This document shows positions 50,951 through 64,000 of a stretch of DNA of 64,000 nt, in pieces. The DNA is taken from contig NW_027490092.1 in assembly GCF_050948175.1 (NCBI RefSeq), forward strand, positions 1,488,001 through 1,552,000, in the 5' to 3' direction. The notes below the pieces were generated by a model. That model was given only the letters and a program-made list of their open reading frames with translations, made no database searches and had not been told where the DNA came from. This stretch comes from Xylocopa sonorina. Taxonomy: Eukaryota; Arthropoda; Insecta; Hymenoptera; Apidae. The position numbers and the translations under genes are program-made. Positions within the stretch are counted from its first letter, which is position 1. Each line of letters begins with the position of its first letter.

Positions 50951-53900
50951 TGTTCTAATGATTCTTAAATCGCGATATCGCATCTCATTTCTATGTTTCA
51001 TGACAATATATAATATTCATTGCGAAGGGTCATGTATACCTCGCATACACTTAAAATGAATGTAAATGCGACACTTCCTTCCTAGGAAATAGCGTTTGCA
51101 GATGTCTACGTATCGAACCAATAGTGTTCTAATGCTTCTTAAATCGCGATATCGCATCTCATTTCTATGTTTCATGACAATGTATAATATTCATTGCGAT
51201 GGGTCATGTATACCTCGCATACACTTAAAATGTATGTAAATGTGACACTTCCTTGCTAGGAAATAGCGTTTGCAGATGTCTACGTATCGAAGCAATAGAT
51301 TTCTAATGCTTCTTAAATCGCGATATCGCATCTCATCTCTATGTTTCATGATAAGATATAATATTCATTGTGCAGTGTTATATATATCTCGCCTATATTT
51401 CAAATGGATGTAAATGCTACAATTTCTTGCTAGGAAATAGCGTTTGCAGATGTCTACGTATCGAAGTAATAGACATCAAATGCTTCATAAATCGCCATAT
51501 CGCATCTCATCTCTAGTTTTCATGATAAGATATAATATTCATTGTGGAGTGTTATGTATACCTCGTATTCACTTTAGAAGAATGTAAATGCGACACTTCC
51601 CTGCTGGGAAATAGCGTTTGCCGATGTCTACGTATCGAAGCAGTAGAGTTCTAATGCTTCTTAAATCGCCATATCGCATCTCATTTCTATGTTTCATGAT
51701 AAGATGTAATATTCATTGTGCAGTGTTATGTATATCTCGTCTATACTTCAAATGGATGTAAATGCGACACTTCCTTGCTAGGAAATAGCGTTTGCAGATG
51801 TCTACGAATCATGGCATTAGAGTTCTAATGCTTCTTAAATCGCCATATCGCACCTCATTTCTATGCTTCATGATATGATATAATATTCATTGTGCAGTGT
51901 TATGTATATCTCGTCTATACTTCAAATGGATGTAAATGCGACACCTCCTTGCTAGGAAATAGCGTTTGCAGGTGTCTACGTATCGACGCAATAGAGTTGT
52001 AAAACCTTCTAATTCGGGATATCGCATCTCATTTCTATGTATCGTGATAAGATATAATATTCATTGCGAAGTGTCATGTATACCTTGTATTCCTTTCAAA
52101 AGAATGTAAATGCGACACTTCCTTGCTAGGAAGTAGCGTTTGCAGATGTCTACGTATCGAAGAAATAGTGTTCTAATGCTTCTTAAATCGCCATATTACA
52201 TCACATTTCTATGTTTCATGATAAGATATAATATTCATTGTGGAGTGTTATGTATACCTCGTATTCACTTCAAAAGAATGTAAATGCGACACTTCCTTGC
52301 TAGTAAATGGCGTTTGCAGATGTCTACGTATCGAAGCAGTAGAGTTCTAGTGCTTCTTAAATCGCCATATCGCATCTCATTTCAATGTTTCATGATAAGA
52401 TATAATATTCATTATGCCGTGTTATGTATATCTCGCCTATACTTCAAATGGATGTAAATGCGACACTTCCTTGCTAGGAAATAGCGTTTTCAGATATCTG
52501 CGTATCGAAGCAATAGAGTTCTAATGCTTCTTAAATAGCCATATCGCATCTCATTTCTATGTTTCATGATAAGATATAATATTCATTGTGGAATGTTATG
52601 TATACCTCGTATTCGTTTCAAAAGAATGTAAATGCGACAATTCCTTGCTAGGAAGTAGCGTTTGCACATGTCTACGTATCGAAGCAATAATGTTCTAATT
52701 CTTCTTAAATCGCGATATCGCATCTCATCTCTATGTATCATGATAAGATATAATATTCATTGTGTAGTGTTATGTATATCTCGTCTATACTTCAAATGGA
52801 TGTAAATGCTACAATTTCTTGCTAGGAAATAGCGTTTGCAGATGTCTACGTATCGAAGTAATAGACATCAAATGCTTCATAAATCGCTTATCGCATCTCA
52901 TTTCTATGTTTCATGATAAGATATAATATTCATTGCGCAGTGTCATGTATACCTTGTATTCCTTTCAAAAGAATGTAAATGCGACACTTCCTTGCCAGGA
53001 TGTAGCGTTTGCAGATGTCTACGTATCGAAGAAATAGTGTTCTAATGCTTCTAAAATCGCCATATTACATCGCATTTCTATGTTTCATGATAAGATATAA
53101 TACTCATTGTGCAGTGTTATGTATATCTCGTCTATACTTCAAATGGATGTACATGCGACACTTCCTTGCTAGGAAATAGCGTTTGCAGATGTCTACGTAT
53201 CGTGTCATTAGGGTTCTAATGCTTCTCAAAACGCGATACCGCATCTCACTTCTATGTTTCATGATAAGATATAATATTCATTGTGGAATGTTATGTATAC
53301 CTCGTATTCGTTTCAAAAGAATGTAATGCGGCACTTTCTTGCTAGGAAGTAGCGTTTGCAGATGTCTACGTATCGAAGCAATAGATTTCTAGTGCTTCTT
53401 AAATCGTCATATCGCATCTCATTTCTATGTTTCATGATAGGATATAATATACATTGCGAAGTGTCACGTATACCTCGTATTCCCTTCAAAAGAATGTAAA
53501 TGCGACACTTCCTTGCTAGGAAGTAGCGTTTGCAGATGTCTACGTATCGAAGCAATAGTGTTCTAATTCTTCTTAAATCGCGATATCGCATCTCATCTCT
53601 ATGTTTCATGATAAGATATAATATTCATTGTGCAGTGTTATGTATATCTCGTCTATACTTCAAATGGATGTAAATGCTTCAATTTCTTGCTAGGAAATAG
53701 CGTTTGCAGATGTCTACGTATCGAAGTAATAGACATCAAATGCTTCATAATTCGCCATATCGCATCTCATTTCTATGTTTCATGATAAGATATAATATTC
53801 ATTGCGAAGTGTCATGTATACCTTGTATTCCTTTCAAAAGAATGTAAATGCGACACTTCCTTGCTAGGAAGTAGCGTTTGCAGATGTGTACGTATCGAAG

Positions 53901-53966
53901 AAATAGTGTTCTAATGCTTCTTAAATCGCCATATTACATCACATTTCTATGTTTCATGATAAGATA

Positions 53967-55470
53967 TAATATTCATTGTGCCGTGTTATGTATATCTCGT
54001 CTATACTTCAAATGGATGTAAATGCGACACTTCCTTGCTAGGAAATAGCGTTTTCAGATATCTGCGTATCGAAGCAATAGAGTTCTAATGCTTCTTAAAT
54101 AGCCATATCGCATATCATTTCTATGTTTCATGATAAGGTATAATACTCATTGTGCAGTGCTATGTATATATCGTCTATACTTCAAATGGATGTAAATGCG
54201 ACACTTCCATGCTAGGAAGTAGCGTTTGCAGATGTCTACGTATCGAAGCAATACGGATCTAATGCTTCTTAAATCGCCATATCGCTTCTCATTTCTATGT
54301 ATCATGACAATATATAATATTCACTGCGAAGTGTCATGTATACCTCGCATACACTTCAAATGAATGTAAATGCGACACTTCCTTGCTAGGAAATAGAGTT
54401 TGCAGATGTCTACGTATCGAAGCAATAGACATCTAATGCTTCATAAATCGCCATATTGCATCTCATTTCTATGTTTCATGATTAGATATAATATTTATTG
54501 TGCAGTGTAATGTATACCTCGTATTCGCCTCAAAAGAATGTAAATGCGACTCTTCCTTGCTAGGAGATAGCGTTTGCAGATATTTACGTATCGAAGCAAT
54601 AGTGTCCTAAAGCTTCTTAAATCGCGATATCGCATCTCATTTCTATGTTTCATGATAAGATATAATATTCATTGTGCAGTGTTATGAATACCTCGTATTC
54701 ACCTCAAAAGAATGTAAATGCGACACTTCCTTGCTTGGAAATAGCGTTTGCAGATGTCTACGTATCGAAGCAATAGTTCTCTAATGCTTCTTAATTCACC
54801 ATATCGCATCTCATATCTACGTTTCATGATAAGATATAATATTCATTGTGCAGTGTCATGTATATCTCGTCCATACCTCAAATGAATGTAAATGCGACAC
54901 TTCCTTGCTGGGAAATTTCGTTTGCAGATGTCTACGTATCGTGGCATTAGTGGTCTAATGCTTCTCAAAACGCGATATCGCTTCGCATTTCTATGTTTCA
55001 TGATAATATATAATATTCATTGCGAAGTGTAATGTATACCTCGCATACACTTAAAATGGATGTAAATGCGACACTTCCTTGCTAGGAAGTAGCGTTTGCA
55101 GATGTCTACGTATCGAAGCAATACGGATCTAATGCTTCATAAATCGCCATATCGCATCTCAATTCTAAGTTTCATGATAAGATATAATATTCATTGTGAA
55201 GTGTCACGTATACTTCGTATTCCTTTCAAAAGAATGTAAATGCGACACTCCCTTGTTAGGAAGTAGCGTTTGCAGATGTCTACCTATCGAAGCAATAGTG
55301 TTCTAATGCTTCTTAAATCGCCATATTACATCACATTTCTATGTTTCGTGATAAGATATAATATTCATTGTGGAGTGTTATGTATACCTCGTATTCACTT
55401 TAAAAGAATGTAAATGCGACACTTCCCTGCTGGGAAATAGCGTTTGCAGATGTCTACGTATCGAAGCAAT
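53967..55470. repeat. B-block segment, copy 2 of a 4,521-bp-spaced duplication
   Basis: This second copy of about 49446-50950 ends where CAATAGTGTCCTAAAGC replaces CAATAGTGTTCTAATGATT. Confidence 0.8.
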
Positions 55471-55568
55471 AGTGTCCTAAAGCTTCTTAAATCGCGATAT
55501 CGCATCTCATTTCTATGTTTCATGATAAGATATAATATTCATTGTGCAGTGTTATGAATACCTCGTAT

Positions 55569-57780
55569 TCCTTTCAAAAGAATGTAAATGCGACACTTCC
55601 TTGCCAGGAAGTAGCGTTTGCAGATGTCTACGTATCGAAGAAATAGTGTTCTAATGCTTCTAAAATCGCCATATTACATCACATTTCTATGTTTCATGAT
55701 AAGATATAATACTCATTGTGCAGTGTTATGTATATCTCGTCTATACTTCAAATGGATGTAAATGCGACACTTCCTTGCTAGGAAATAGCGTTTGCAGATG
55801 TCTACGTATCGTGTCATTAGGGTTCTAATGCTTCTCAAAACGCGATATCGCATCTCATTTCTATGTTTCATGATAAGATATATTATTCATTGTGGAATGT
55901 TATGTATACCTCGTATTCGTTTGAAAAGAATGTAAATGCGACACTTTCTTGCTAGGAAGTAGCGTTTGCAGATGTCTACGTATCGAAGCAATAGATTTCT
56001 AATGCTTCTTAAATCGTCATATCGCATCTCATTTCTATGTTTCATGATAGGATATAATATACATTGCGAAGTGTCACGTATACCTCGTATTCCCTTCAAA
56101 AGAATGTAAATGCGACACTTCCTTGCTAGGAAGTAGCGTTTGCAGATGTCTACGTATCGAAGCAATAGTGTTCTAATTCTTCTTAAATCGCGATATCGCA
56201 TCTCATCTCTATGTTTCATGATAAGATATAATATTCATTGTGCAGTGTTATGTATATCTCGTCTATACTTCAAATGGATGTAAATGCTTCAATTTCTTGC
56301 TAGGAAATAGCGTTTGCAGATGTCTACGTATCGAAGTAATAGACATCAAATGCTTCATAATTCGCCATATCGCATCTCATTTCTATGTTTCATGATAAGA
56401 TATAATATTCATTGTCCAGTGTTATGTATATCTCGTCTATACTTCAAATGGATGTAAATGCGACACTTCCTTGCTAGGAAATAGCGTTTGCAGATGTTGT
56501 ACGTATCGTGGCATTAGAGTTCTAATGCTTCTCAAAACACGATATCGCTACTTATTACTATGCTTCATGATAAGATATAATATTCATTGTGCAGTGTTAT
56601 GTATATCTCGTCTATACTTCAAATGGATGTAAATGCGACACTTCCTTGCTAGGAAATAGCATTTGCAGATGTCTTCGTATCGAAGCAATAGAGTTCTAAA
56701 ACCTTCTAATTCGCGATATCGCATCTCATTTCTATGTTTCATGATATGATATAATATTCATTATGGAGTCTTATGTATACCTCGTATTCGTTTCAAAAGA
56801 ATGTAAATGCGACAATTCCCTGCTAGGAAGTAGCGTTTGCAGATGTCTACGTATCGAAGCAATAATGTTCTAATTCTTCTTAAATCGCAGTATCGCATCT
56901 CATCTCTATGTTTCATGATAAGATATAATATTCATTGTGCAGTGTTATGTATATCTCGTCTATACTTCAAATGGATGTAAATGCTACAACTTCTTGCTAG
57001 GAAATAGCGTTTGCAGATGTCTACGTATCGAAGTAATAGACATCAAATGCTTCATAAATCGCCATATCGCATCTCATTTCTATGTTTCATGATAAGATAT
57101 AATATTCATTGCGCAGTGTCATGTATACCTTGTATTCCTTTCAAAAGAATGTAAATGCGACACTTCCTTGCCAGGAAGTAGCGTTTGCAGATGTCTACGT
57201 ATCGAAGAAATAGTGTTCTAATGCTTCTAAAATCGCCATATTACATCACATTTCTATGTTTCATGATAAGATATAATACTCATTGTGCAGTGTTATGTAT
57301 ATCTCGTCTATACTTCAAATGGATGTAAATGCGACACTTCCTTGCTAGGAAATAGCGTTTGCAGATGTCTACGTATCGTGTCATTAGGGTTCTAATGCTT
57401 CTCAAAACGCGATATCGCATCTCATTTCTATGTTTCATGATAAGATATAATATTCATTGTGGAATGTTATGTATACCTCGTATTCGTTTCAAAAGAATGT
57501 AAATGCGACACTTTCTTGCTAGGAAGTAGCGTTTGCAGATGTCTACGTATCGAAGCAATAGATTTCTAATGCTTCTTAAATCGTCATATCGCATCTCATT
57601 TCTATGTTTCATGATAGGATATAATATACATTGCGAAGTGTCACGTATACCTCGTATTCCCTTCAAAAGAATGTAAATGCGACACTTCCTTGCTAGGAAG
57701 TAGCGTTTGCAGATGTCTACGTATCGAAGCAGTAGAGTTCTAGTGCTTCTTAAATCGCCATATCGCATCTCATTTCAATG
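55569..57780. repeat. B-type 9-mer higher-order repeat, about 1.4 copies of 1,567 bp
   Basis: The CTTGCCAGGAAGTAGCG monomer and its successors (AAAATCGCCATATTACATC, TCGTGTCATTAGGG, AAATCGTCATATCG) recur 1,567 bp apart (for example AAATCGTCAT at 56011 and 57578). The one base over 9 x 174 comes from GATGTTGTACG replacing GATGTCTACG. A related but more diverged set lies 2,610 bp (15 x 174) upstream near 52.96-53.9 kb. Confidence 0.78.
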
Positions 57781-59624
57781 TTTGATGATAAGATGTAATA
57801 TTCATTGTGCAGTGTTATGTATATCTCGTCTATACTTCAAATGGATGTAAATGCGACACTTCCTTGCTAGGAAATAGCGTTTTCAGATATCTATGTATCG
57901 AAGCAATAGAGTTCTAATGCTTCTTAAATAGCCATATCGCATCTCATTTATATGTTTCATGATAAGATATAATATTCATTGTCCAGTGTTATGTATATCT
58001 CGTCTATACTTCAAATGGATGTAAATGCGACACTTCCTTGCTAGGAAATAGCGTTTGCAGATGTCTACGTATCGTGTCATTAGGGTTCTAATGCTTCTCA
58101 AAACGCGATATCGCATCTCATTTCTATGTTTCATGATAAGCTATAATATTCATTGCGAAGTGTCATGTATATCTCGTATTCACATCAAATGAATGTAAAT
58201 GCGACACTTCCATGCTAGGAAATAGCGTTTGCAGATGTCTACGTATCGTAGCAATGGAGTTCTAATGCTTCTTAAAACGCGATATCGCATCTCATTCCTA
58301 TGTTTCATGATAAGATATAATATTCATTGCGAAGTGTCATGTATATCTCGTATTCACTTCAAACGAATGTAAATGCGACACTTCCATGCTAGGAAATAGC
58401 GTTTGCAGATGTCTACGTATCGTAGCAATAGAGTTCTAATGTTTCTTAAAACGCGATATCGCATCTCACTGCTATGTTTCATGAGAAGATATAATATTCA
58501 TTGCGAAGTGTCATGTATATCTCGTATTCACATCAAAAGAATGTAAATGCGACACTTCTATGCTAGGAAATAGCGTTTGCAGATGTCTACGTATCGTAGC
58601 AATAGAGTTCTAATGCTTCTCAAAACGCGATATGGCACCTCATTCCTATGTTTCATGATAAGATATAATATTTATTGCGAAGTGTCATGTATATCTCGTA
58701 TTAACTTCAAACGAATGTAAATGCGACACTTCCATGCTAGGAAATAGCGTTTGAAGATGTCTACGTATCGTAGCAATAGAGTTCTAATGCTTCTTAAAAC
58801 GCGATATCGCATCTCACTGCTATGTTTCATGAGAAGACATAATATTCATTATGGAGTGTTATGTATACCTCGTACTCACTTCAAAAGAATGTAAATGCGA
58901 CCCTTCCATCCTAGGAAATAGCCTTTGCAGATGTCTACGTATCGTAGCAATAGAGTTCTAATGCTTCTTAAAACGCGGTATCGCATCTCACTGCTATGTT
59001 TCATGAGAAGACAAAATACTCATTATGGAGTGTTATGTATACCTCGTATGCACTTCAAAAGAATGTAAATGCGACCCTTCCATCCTAGGAAATAGCGTTT
59101 GCAGATGTCTACGTATCGTAGCACTAGATTTCTAATGCTTCTTAGAACGCGATATCGCATCTCACTTCTATGTTTCATGATAAGATATAATATTCATTGC
59201 GAAGTGTCATGTATACCTCGTATTCACTTCAAAAGAACGTAAATAAGACACTTCCATGCTAGGAAATAGCGTTTGCAGATGTCTACGTATCGTAGCAATA
59301 GAGTTCTAGTGCTTCTTAGAAGGCGATATCGCATCTCACTTCTATGATTCATGATAAGATATAATATTCATTGCGAAGTGTCATGTATACCTCGTATTCA
59401 CTTCAAAAGAATGTAAATATGACACTTCCATGCTAGGAAATAGCATTTGCAGATGTCTACGTATCGTAGCAATAGAGTTCTAATGCGTCTTAAAACGAGA
59501 TGTCGTATTTCACTTCTATGTTTCGTAATAAGATATAATATTCATTGTGTAATGTTATGTATACCTCGTGCTCACTTCAGTGGAATGTAAGTGCGAAATT
59601 TCCTTGCTAGGAAATAGCGTTTGC

Positions 59625-60668
59625 AGATGTCTACGTATAATAGCAATACAGTTCTAATGCTTCTCAAAACGCGATATAGCACCTCATTCCTATGTTTCAT
59701 GATAAGCTATAATATTCATTGCGAAGTGTCATGTATTTCTCGTATTCACTCCAAATGAATGTAAATGCGACCCTTCCATGCTAGGAAATAGCCTTTGCAG
59801 ATGTCTACGTATCGTAGCAATAGAGTTCTAATGCTTCTTAGAACGCGATATAGCATCTCACTTCTATGTTCCATGATAAGATATAATATTCATTGCGAAG
59901 TGTCATGTATACCTCGTATTCACTTCACAAGATTGTAAATGCGACACTTCCTTGCTAGGAAATATTGTTTGCAGATGTCTACGTATCACAGCAATAGAGT
60001 ACTAATGATTCATAAAACGAGATGTCGTATTTCATTTCTATGTTTCGTAATAAGATATAATATTCATTGTGTAATGTTATGTATACCTCGTATTCACTTC
60101 AGTGGAATGTAAGTTCGAAATTTCCTTGCTAGGAAATAGAGTTTGCAGATGTCTACGTATAATAGCAATATAGTTCTAATGCTTCTCAAAACGCGATATA
60201 GCACCTCATTCCTATGTTTCATGATAAGCTATAATATTCATTGCGAAGTGTCATGTATATCTCGTATTCACTTCAAATGAATGTAAATGCGACCCTTCCA
60301 TGCTAGGAAATAGCCTTTGCAGATGTCTACGTATCGTAGCAATAGAGTTCTAATGCTTCTTAGAACGCGATATCGCATCTCACTTCTATGTTCCATGATA
60401 AGATATAATATTCATTGCGAAGTGTCATGTATACCTCGTATTCACTTCACAAGATTGTAAATGCGACACTTCCTTGCTAGGAAATATTGTTTGCAGATGT
60501 CTACGTATCACAGCAATAGAGTACTAATGATACTTAAAACGAGATGTCGTATTTCATTTCTATGTTTCGTAATAAGATATAATATTCATTGTGTAATGTT
60601 ATGTATACCTCTTATTCACTTCAGTGGAATGTAAGTGCGAAATTTCCTTGCTAGGAAATAGAGTTTGC
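59625..60668. repeat. Tandem 3-mer higher-order repeat, two copies of 522 bp
   Basis: The CACAAGATTGTAAATGCG monomer occurs at 59931 and 60453 (measured at GATTG), exactly 3 x 174 apart. Each is preceded by a GATAAGCTATAATATTC monomer and followed by a TATCACAGCAATAGAGTACTAATGAT one. A third, altered copy follows. Confidence 0.8.
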
Positions 60669-61719
60669 AGATGTCTACGTATAATAGCAGTAGAGTTCTA
60701 ATGTTTCTCAAAACGCGATATAGCACCTCATTCCTATGTTTCATGATAAGCTATAATATTCATTGCGAAGTGTCATGTATATCTCGTATTCACTTCAAAC
60801 GAATGTAAATGCGACACTTCCATGCTAGGAAATAGCGTTTGCAGATGTCTACGTATCGTAGCAATAGAGTTCTAATGCTTCTTAAAACGCGATATCGCAT
60901 CTCACTGCTATGTTTCATGATAAGATATAATATTCATTATGGAGTGTTATGTATACCTGGTACTCACTTCAAAAGAATGTAAATGCGACCCTTCCATGCT
61001 AGGAAATATCCTTTGCAGATGTCTACGTATCATAGCAATGGAGTTCTAATGCTTCTTAGAACGCGATATCGCATCTCACTGCTATGTTTCATGATAAGAT
61101 ATAATATTCATTATGGAGTGTTATGTATACCTGGTACTCACTTCAAAAGAATGTAAATGCGACCCTTCCATGCTAGGAAATAGCCCTTGCAGATGTCTGC
61201 GTATCATAGCAATAGAGTTCTAATGCTTCTTAGAACGCGATATCGCATCTCACTTCTATGTTCCATGATAAGATATAATATTCATTGCGAAGTGTCATGT
61301 ATACCACAATTTGACTTCACAAGAATGTAAATGCGACACTTCCTTGCTAGGAAATATTGTTTGCAGATGTCTACGTATCACAGCAATAGAGTACTAATGA
61401 TTCTTAAAACGAGATGTCGTATTTCATTTCTATGTTTCGTAATAAGATATAATATTCATTGTGTAATGTTATGTATTCCTCGTATTCACTTCAGTGGAAT
61501 GTAAGTGCGAAATTTCCTTGCTAGGAAATAGTGTTTGCAGATGTCTGCGTGTATTAGCAATAGATTTCTAATGCTTCTTAAAACGAGATGACGCATCTCA
61601 TTTCTATGTCTCATGATCAGATATAATAGTCATTGCGAAGTGTCATGTATACCTCGTATTCACTTCAAAAGAATGTAAATGCGACACTTCCATGCTAGGA
61701 AGTAGCGTTTGCAGATGTC

Positions 61720-62240
61720 TACGTATCGTAGCAATAGAGTTCTAATGCTTCTTAGAACGCGATATCGCATCTCACTTCTATGTTTCATGATAAGATATAA
61801 TATTCATTGCGAAGTGTCATGTATACCTCGTACTCACTTCAAGGGAATGTAAATGCGACCCTTCCATGCTGGGAAATAGCATTTGCAGATGTCTACGTAT
61901 CGTAGCAATAGAGTTCTAATGCGTCTTAAAACGAGATGCCGCATTTCATTTCTATGTTTCGTGATAAGATATAATCTTCATTGTGGAGTGTTATGTATAC
62001 CTCGTATTCACTTCAGTGGAATGCCAGTGGAATGTAAGTGTAATGCTAGGAAATAGAGTTTGCAGATGTCTACGCATATTAGCAATAGAGTTCTAATGCT
62101 TCTCAAAACGCGATATAGCACCTCATTCCTATGTCTCATGATAAGATATAATATTCATTGCGAAGTGTCATGTATATCTCGTATTCACTTCAAAACAATG
62201 TAAATGCGACACTTCCATGCTAGGAAATAGCGATTGCAGA
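61720..62240. repeat. A-array segment, copy 1 of a 7-mer (1,220-bp) spaced duplication
   Basis: CAAGGGAATG, the ATAATCTTCATTG variant and the +3-bp marker monomer recur at 62940-63460. The spacing is 7 x 174 plus 2, explained by one marker (+3) and one missing base in ATTCATATGGAG near 62852. Confidence 0.8.
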
Positions 62241-62939
62241 TGTCTACGTATCGCAGCAATAGAGTTCTAATGCTCCCTAAAATGCGATATCGCACCTCTC
62301 TCCTATGTTTCATGATAAGGTATAATATTCATTGCGAAGTGTCATGTATACCTCGTATTCACTTCAAAAGAATGTAAATGCGACACTTCCTTGCTAGGAA
62401 ATATTGTTTGCAGATGTCTACGTATCACAGCAATAGAGTACTAATGCTTCTTAAAACGAGATGTCGTATTTCACTTCTATGTTTCGTAATAAGATATAAT
62501 ATTCATTGTGTAATGTTATGTATACCTCGTATTCACTTCAGTGGAATGTAAGTGCGAAATTTCCTTGCTAGGAAATAGAGTATGCAGATGTCTACGTATA
62601 TTAGCAATAGAGTTCTAATGCTTCTCAAACCGCGATATAGCACCTCAATCCTATGTTTCATGATAAGATATAATATTCATTGCGAAGTGTCATGTATATT
62701 TCGTATTCACTTCAAAAGAATGTAAATGCGACACTTCCATGCTAGGAAATAGCGTTTGCAGATATCTACGTATAGTAGCAATAGAGTTCTAATGCTTCTT
62801 AAAACGCGATATCGCATCTCACTGCTATGTTTCATGATAAGATATAATATTCATATGGAGTGTTACGTATACCTCGCACTCACTACAAAAGAATGTAAAT
62901 GCGACCCTTCCATGCTAGGTAATAGCCTTTGCAGATGTC

Positions 62940-63460
62940 TACGTATCGTAGCAATAGAGTTCTAATGCTTCTTAGAATGCGATATCGCATCTCACTTCTA
63001 TGTTTCATGATAAGGTATAATATTCATTGCGAAGTGTCATGTATACCTCGTACTCACTTCAAGGGAATGTAAATGCGACCCTTCCATGCTGGGAAATAGC
63101 ATTTGCAGATGTCTACGTATCGTAGCAATAGAGTTCTAATGCGTCTTAAAACGAGATGCCGCATTTCATTTCTATGTTTCGTGATAAGATATAATCTTCA
63201 TTGTGGAGTGTTATGTATACCTCGTATTCACTTCAGTGGAATGCCAGTGGAATGTAAGTGTAATGCTAGGAAATAGAGTTTGCAGATGTCTACGCATATT
63301 AGCAATAGAGTTCTAATGCTTCTCAAAACGCGATATAGCACCTCATTCCTATGTCTCATGATAAGATATAATATTCATTGCGAAGTGTCATGTATATCTC
63401 GTATTCACTTCAAAAGAATGTAAATGCGACACTTCCATGCTAGGAAATAGCGATTGCAGA
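62940..63460. repeat. A-array segment, copy 2 of a 7-mer (1,220-bp) spaced duplication
   Basis: Second copy of 61720-62240, with minor changes such as AGAATGCG for AGAACGCG and GATAAGGTATAAT for GATAAGATATAAT. Confidence 0.8.
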
Positions 63461-64000
63461 TATCTACGTATCGTAGCAATAGAGTTCTAATGCTTCTTAG
63501 AACGCGATATTGCATCTCACTTCTATGTTTCATGATAAGATATAATATTCATTGCGAAGTGTCATGTATACCTCGTATTCACTTCAAAAGAATGTAAATA
63601 TGACACCTCCATGCTAGGAAATAGCGTTTGCAGATGTCTACGTATCGTAGCAATAGAGTTCTAGCTCTTCTTAAATCGCGATATCGCATCTCACTTCTAT
63701 GTTTCGTGATAAGATATAATATTCATTATGGAGTGTTATGTATACCTCGTACTCACTACAAAAGAATGTAAATGCGACCCTTCCATGCTAGGAAATAGCT
63801 TTTGCAGATGTCTACGTATCGTAGCAATAGAGTTTCAATGCTTCTTAGAACGCGATATCGCATCTCACATCTGTGTTTCATGATAAGATATAATATTCAT
63901 TGCGAAGTGTCATGTATACCTCGTATTCACTTCAAAAGAATGTAAATAAGACACTTCCATGCTAGGAAATAGCATTTGCAGATATCTACGTATCGTAGCA

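Larger units (their letters stand above)
38259..58140. repeat. Satellite block, subfamily B, 174-bp monomer, with two LTR inserts
   Basis: Monomers here keep the 174-bp period and orientation but share other diagnostic bases: TTCCTTGCTAGGAA, TATCGAAGCAATAG, CTTAAATCGCGATATCGC or CTTAAATCGCCATATCGC, TGTGCAGTGTTATG, CTCGTCTATACTTC and AAATGGATG. Monomer-to-monomer variation looks higher than in the A array, and only the B block holds transposon-like DNA. This fits an older or less homogenised block, such as an array flank. No genes were seen outside the inserts, and none inside them that I trust. Confidence 0.9.
58140..64000. repeat. Satellite array, subfamily A, right part
   Basis: After about 58,140 the monomers return to the A type (TTCCATGCTAGG, TATCGTAGCAATAG). 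The first 1.2 kb (to about 59.4 kb) follows the same monomer order as 24.47-25.6 kb, including GATATGGCACC, TTTGAAGATG and AACGCGGTATCGC. A private variant GATAAGCTATAATATTC occurs several times only here. Later parts have their own short higher-order repeats. No genes were seen; the window ends inside a monomer. Confidence 0.93.

Noticed and set aside
53313..57768. Minus-strand frames of 98 to 110 codons in the B block
   Set aside because: These are repeats of the same monomer translation at each HOR copy, with no independent start context or domain.
1..64000. CRISPR array
   Set aside because: The repeat is 174 bp, with whole monomers adjoining and no unique spacers, and there are no cas genes.
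1..64000. Bacterial -10-like TATAAT and start-codon signals in every monomer
   Set aside because: They come from the AT-rich GATATAATATTC block repeated with the satellite; nothing else suggests a bacterial genome.
1..64000. CENP-B box, telomeric TTAGG repeats, tRNA or rRNA genes
   Set aside because: I looked for the CENP-B core pattern in the monomers, tandem TTAGG or TTAGGG runs, and RNA-gene landmarks, and saw none.

Overview
The window contains no gene I can support. It is almost entirely a head-to-tail satellite DNA array with a 174-bp monomer (about 350 monomers in roughly 60.9 kb). Two copies of a 1,563-bp non-satellite insert interrupt it. Everything runs in one orientation; I saw no inversion. 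This is the architecture of a eukaryotic centromeric or pericentromeric (or other heterochromatic) array from a long-read assembly. The monomer, the poly(A)-type AATAAA signal and the LTR-like insert with a 4-bp target duplication point to an animal, plausibly an insect, but the sequence alone does not name the species.

Layout. (1) 1-38.26 kb: satellite subfamily A, typically with 'TTCCATGCTAGG' and 'TATCGTAGCAATAG', organised into nested higher-order repeats (HORs). Exact duplication spacings are 1,044 bp (6-mer), 1,566 (9-mer), 2,091 (12-mer + 3), 6,968 (40-mer + 8), 8,360 (48-mer + 8) and 10,973 bp (63-mer + 11). The residual bases are accounted for by a recurrent monomer variant that is 3 bp longer and by single-base deletions. 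(2) 38.26-58.14 kb: a more heterogeneous subfamily B block ('TTCCTTGCTAGG', 'TATCGAAGCAATAG', 'CTCGTCTATACTTC'), which carries the two inserts and a patch of A-type sequence resembling a gene-conversion tract. (3) 58.14-64 kb: subfamily A again, with its own 3-mer and 7-mer HORs.

The insert (40,331-41,893 and 45,899-47,461) begins TGTGACGTCA, ends CGTGACA, and is flanked by GAAG on both sides. It splits one monomer exactly: 53 + 121 bp = 174 bp when the GAAG is counted once. I read it as a solo LTR of a retrotransposon, probably Ty3/Gypsy-like. Both copies have the same insertion point and the same flanks, so one insertion was later copied by satellite amplification. They differ by roughly ten substitutions by eye.

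The monomer contains three short dyads: TTCC-N6-GGAA, CTACG-TAT-CGTAG and the palindrome GCGATATCGC. Subfamily B usually breaks the second one. The open reading frames seen here are by-products of a monomer length divisible by three, or of a 60-bp minisatellite inside the LTR. They should not be read as proteins.
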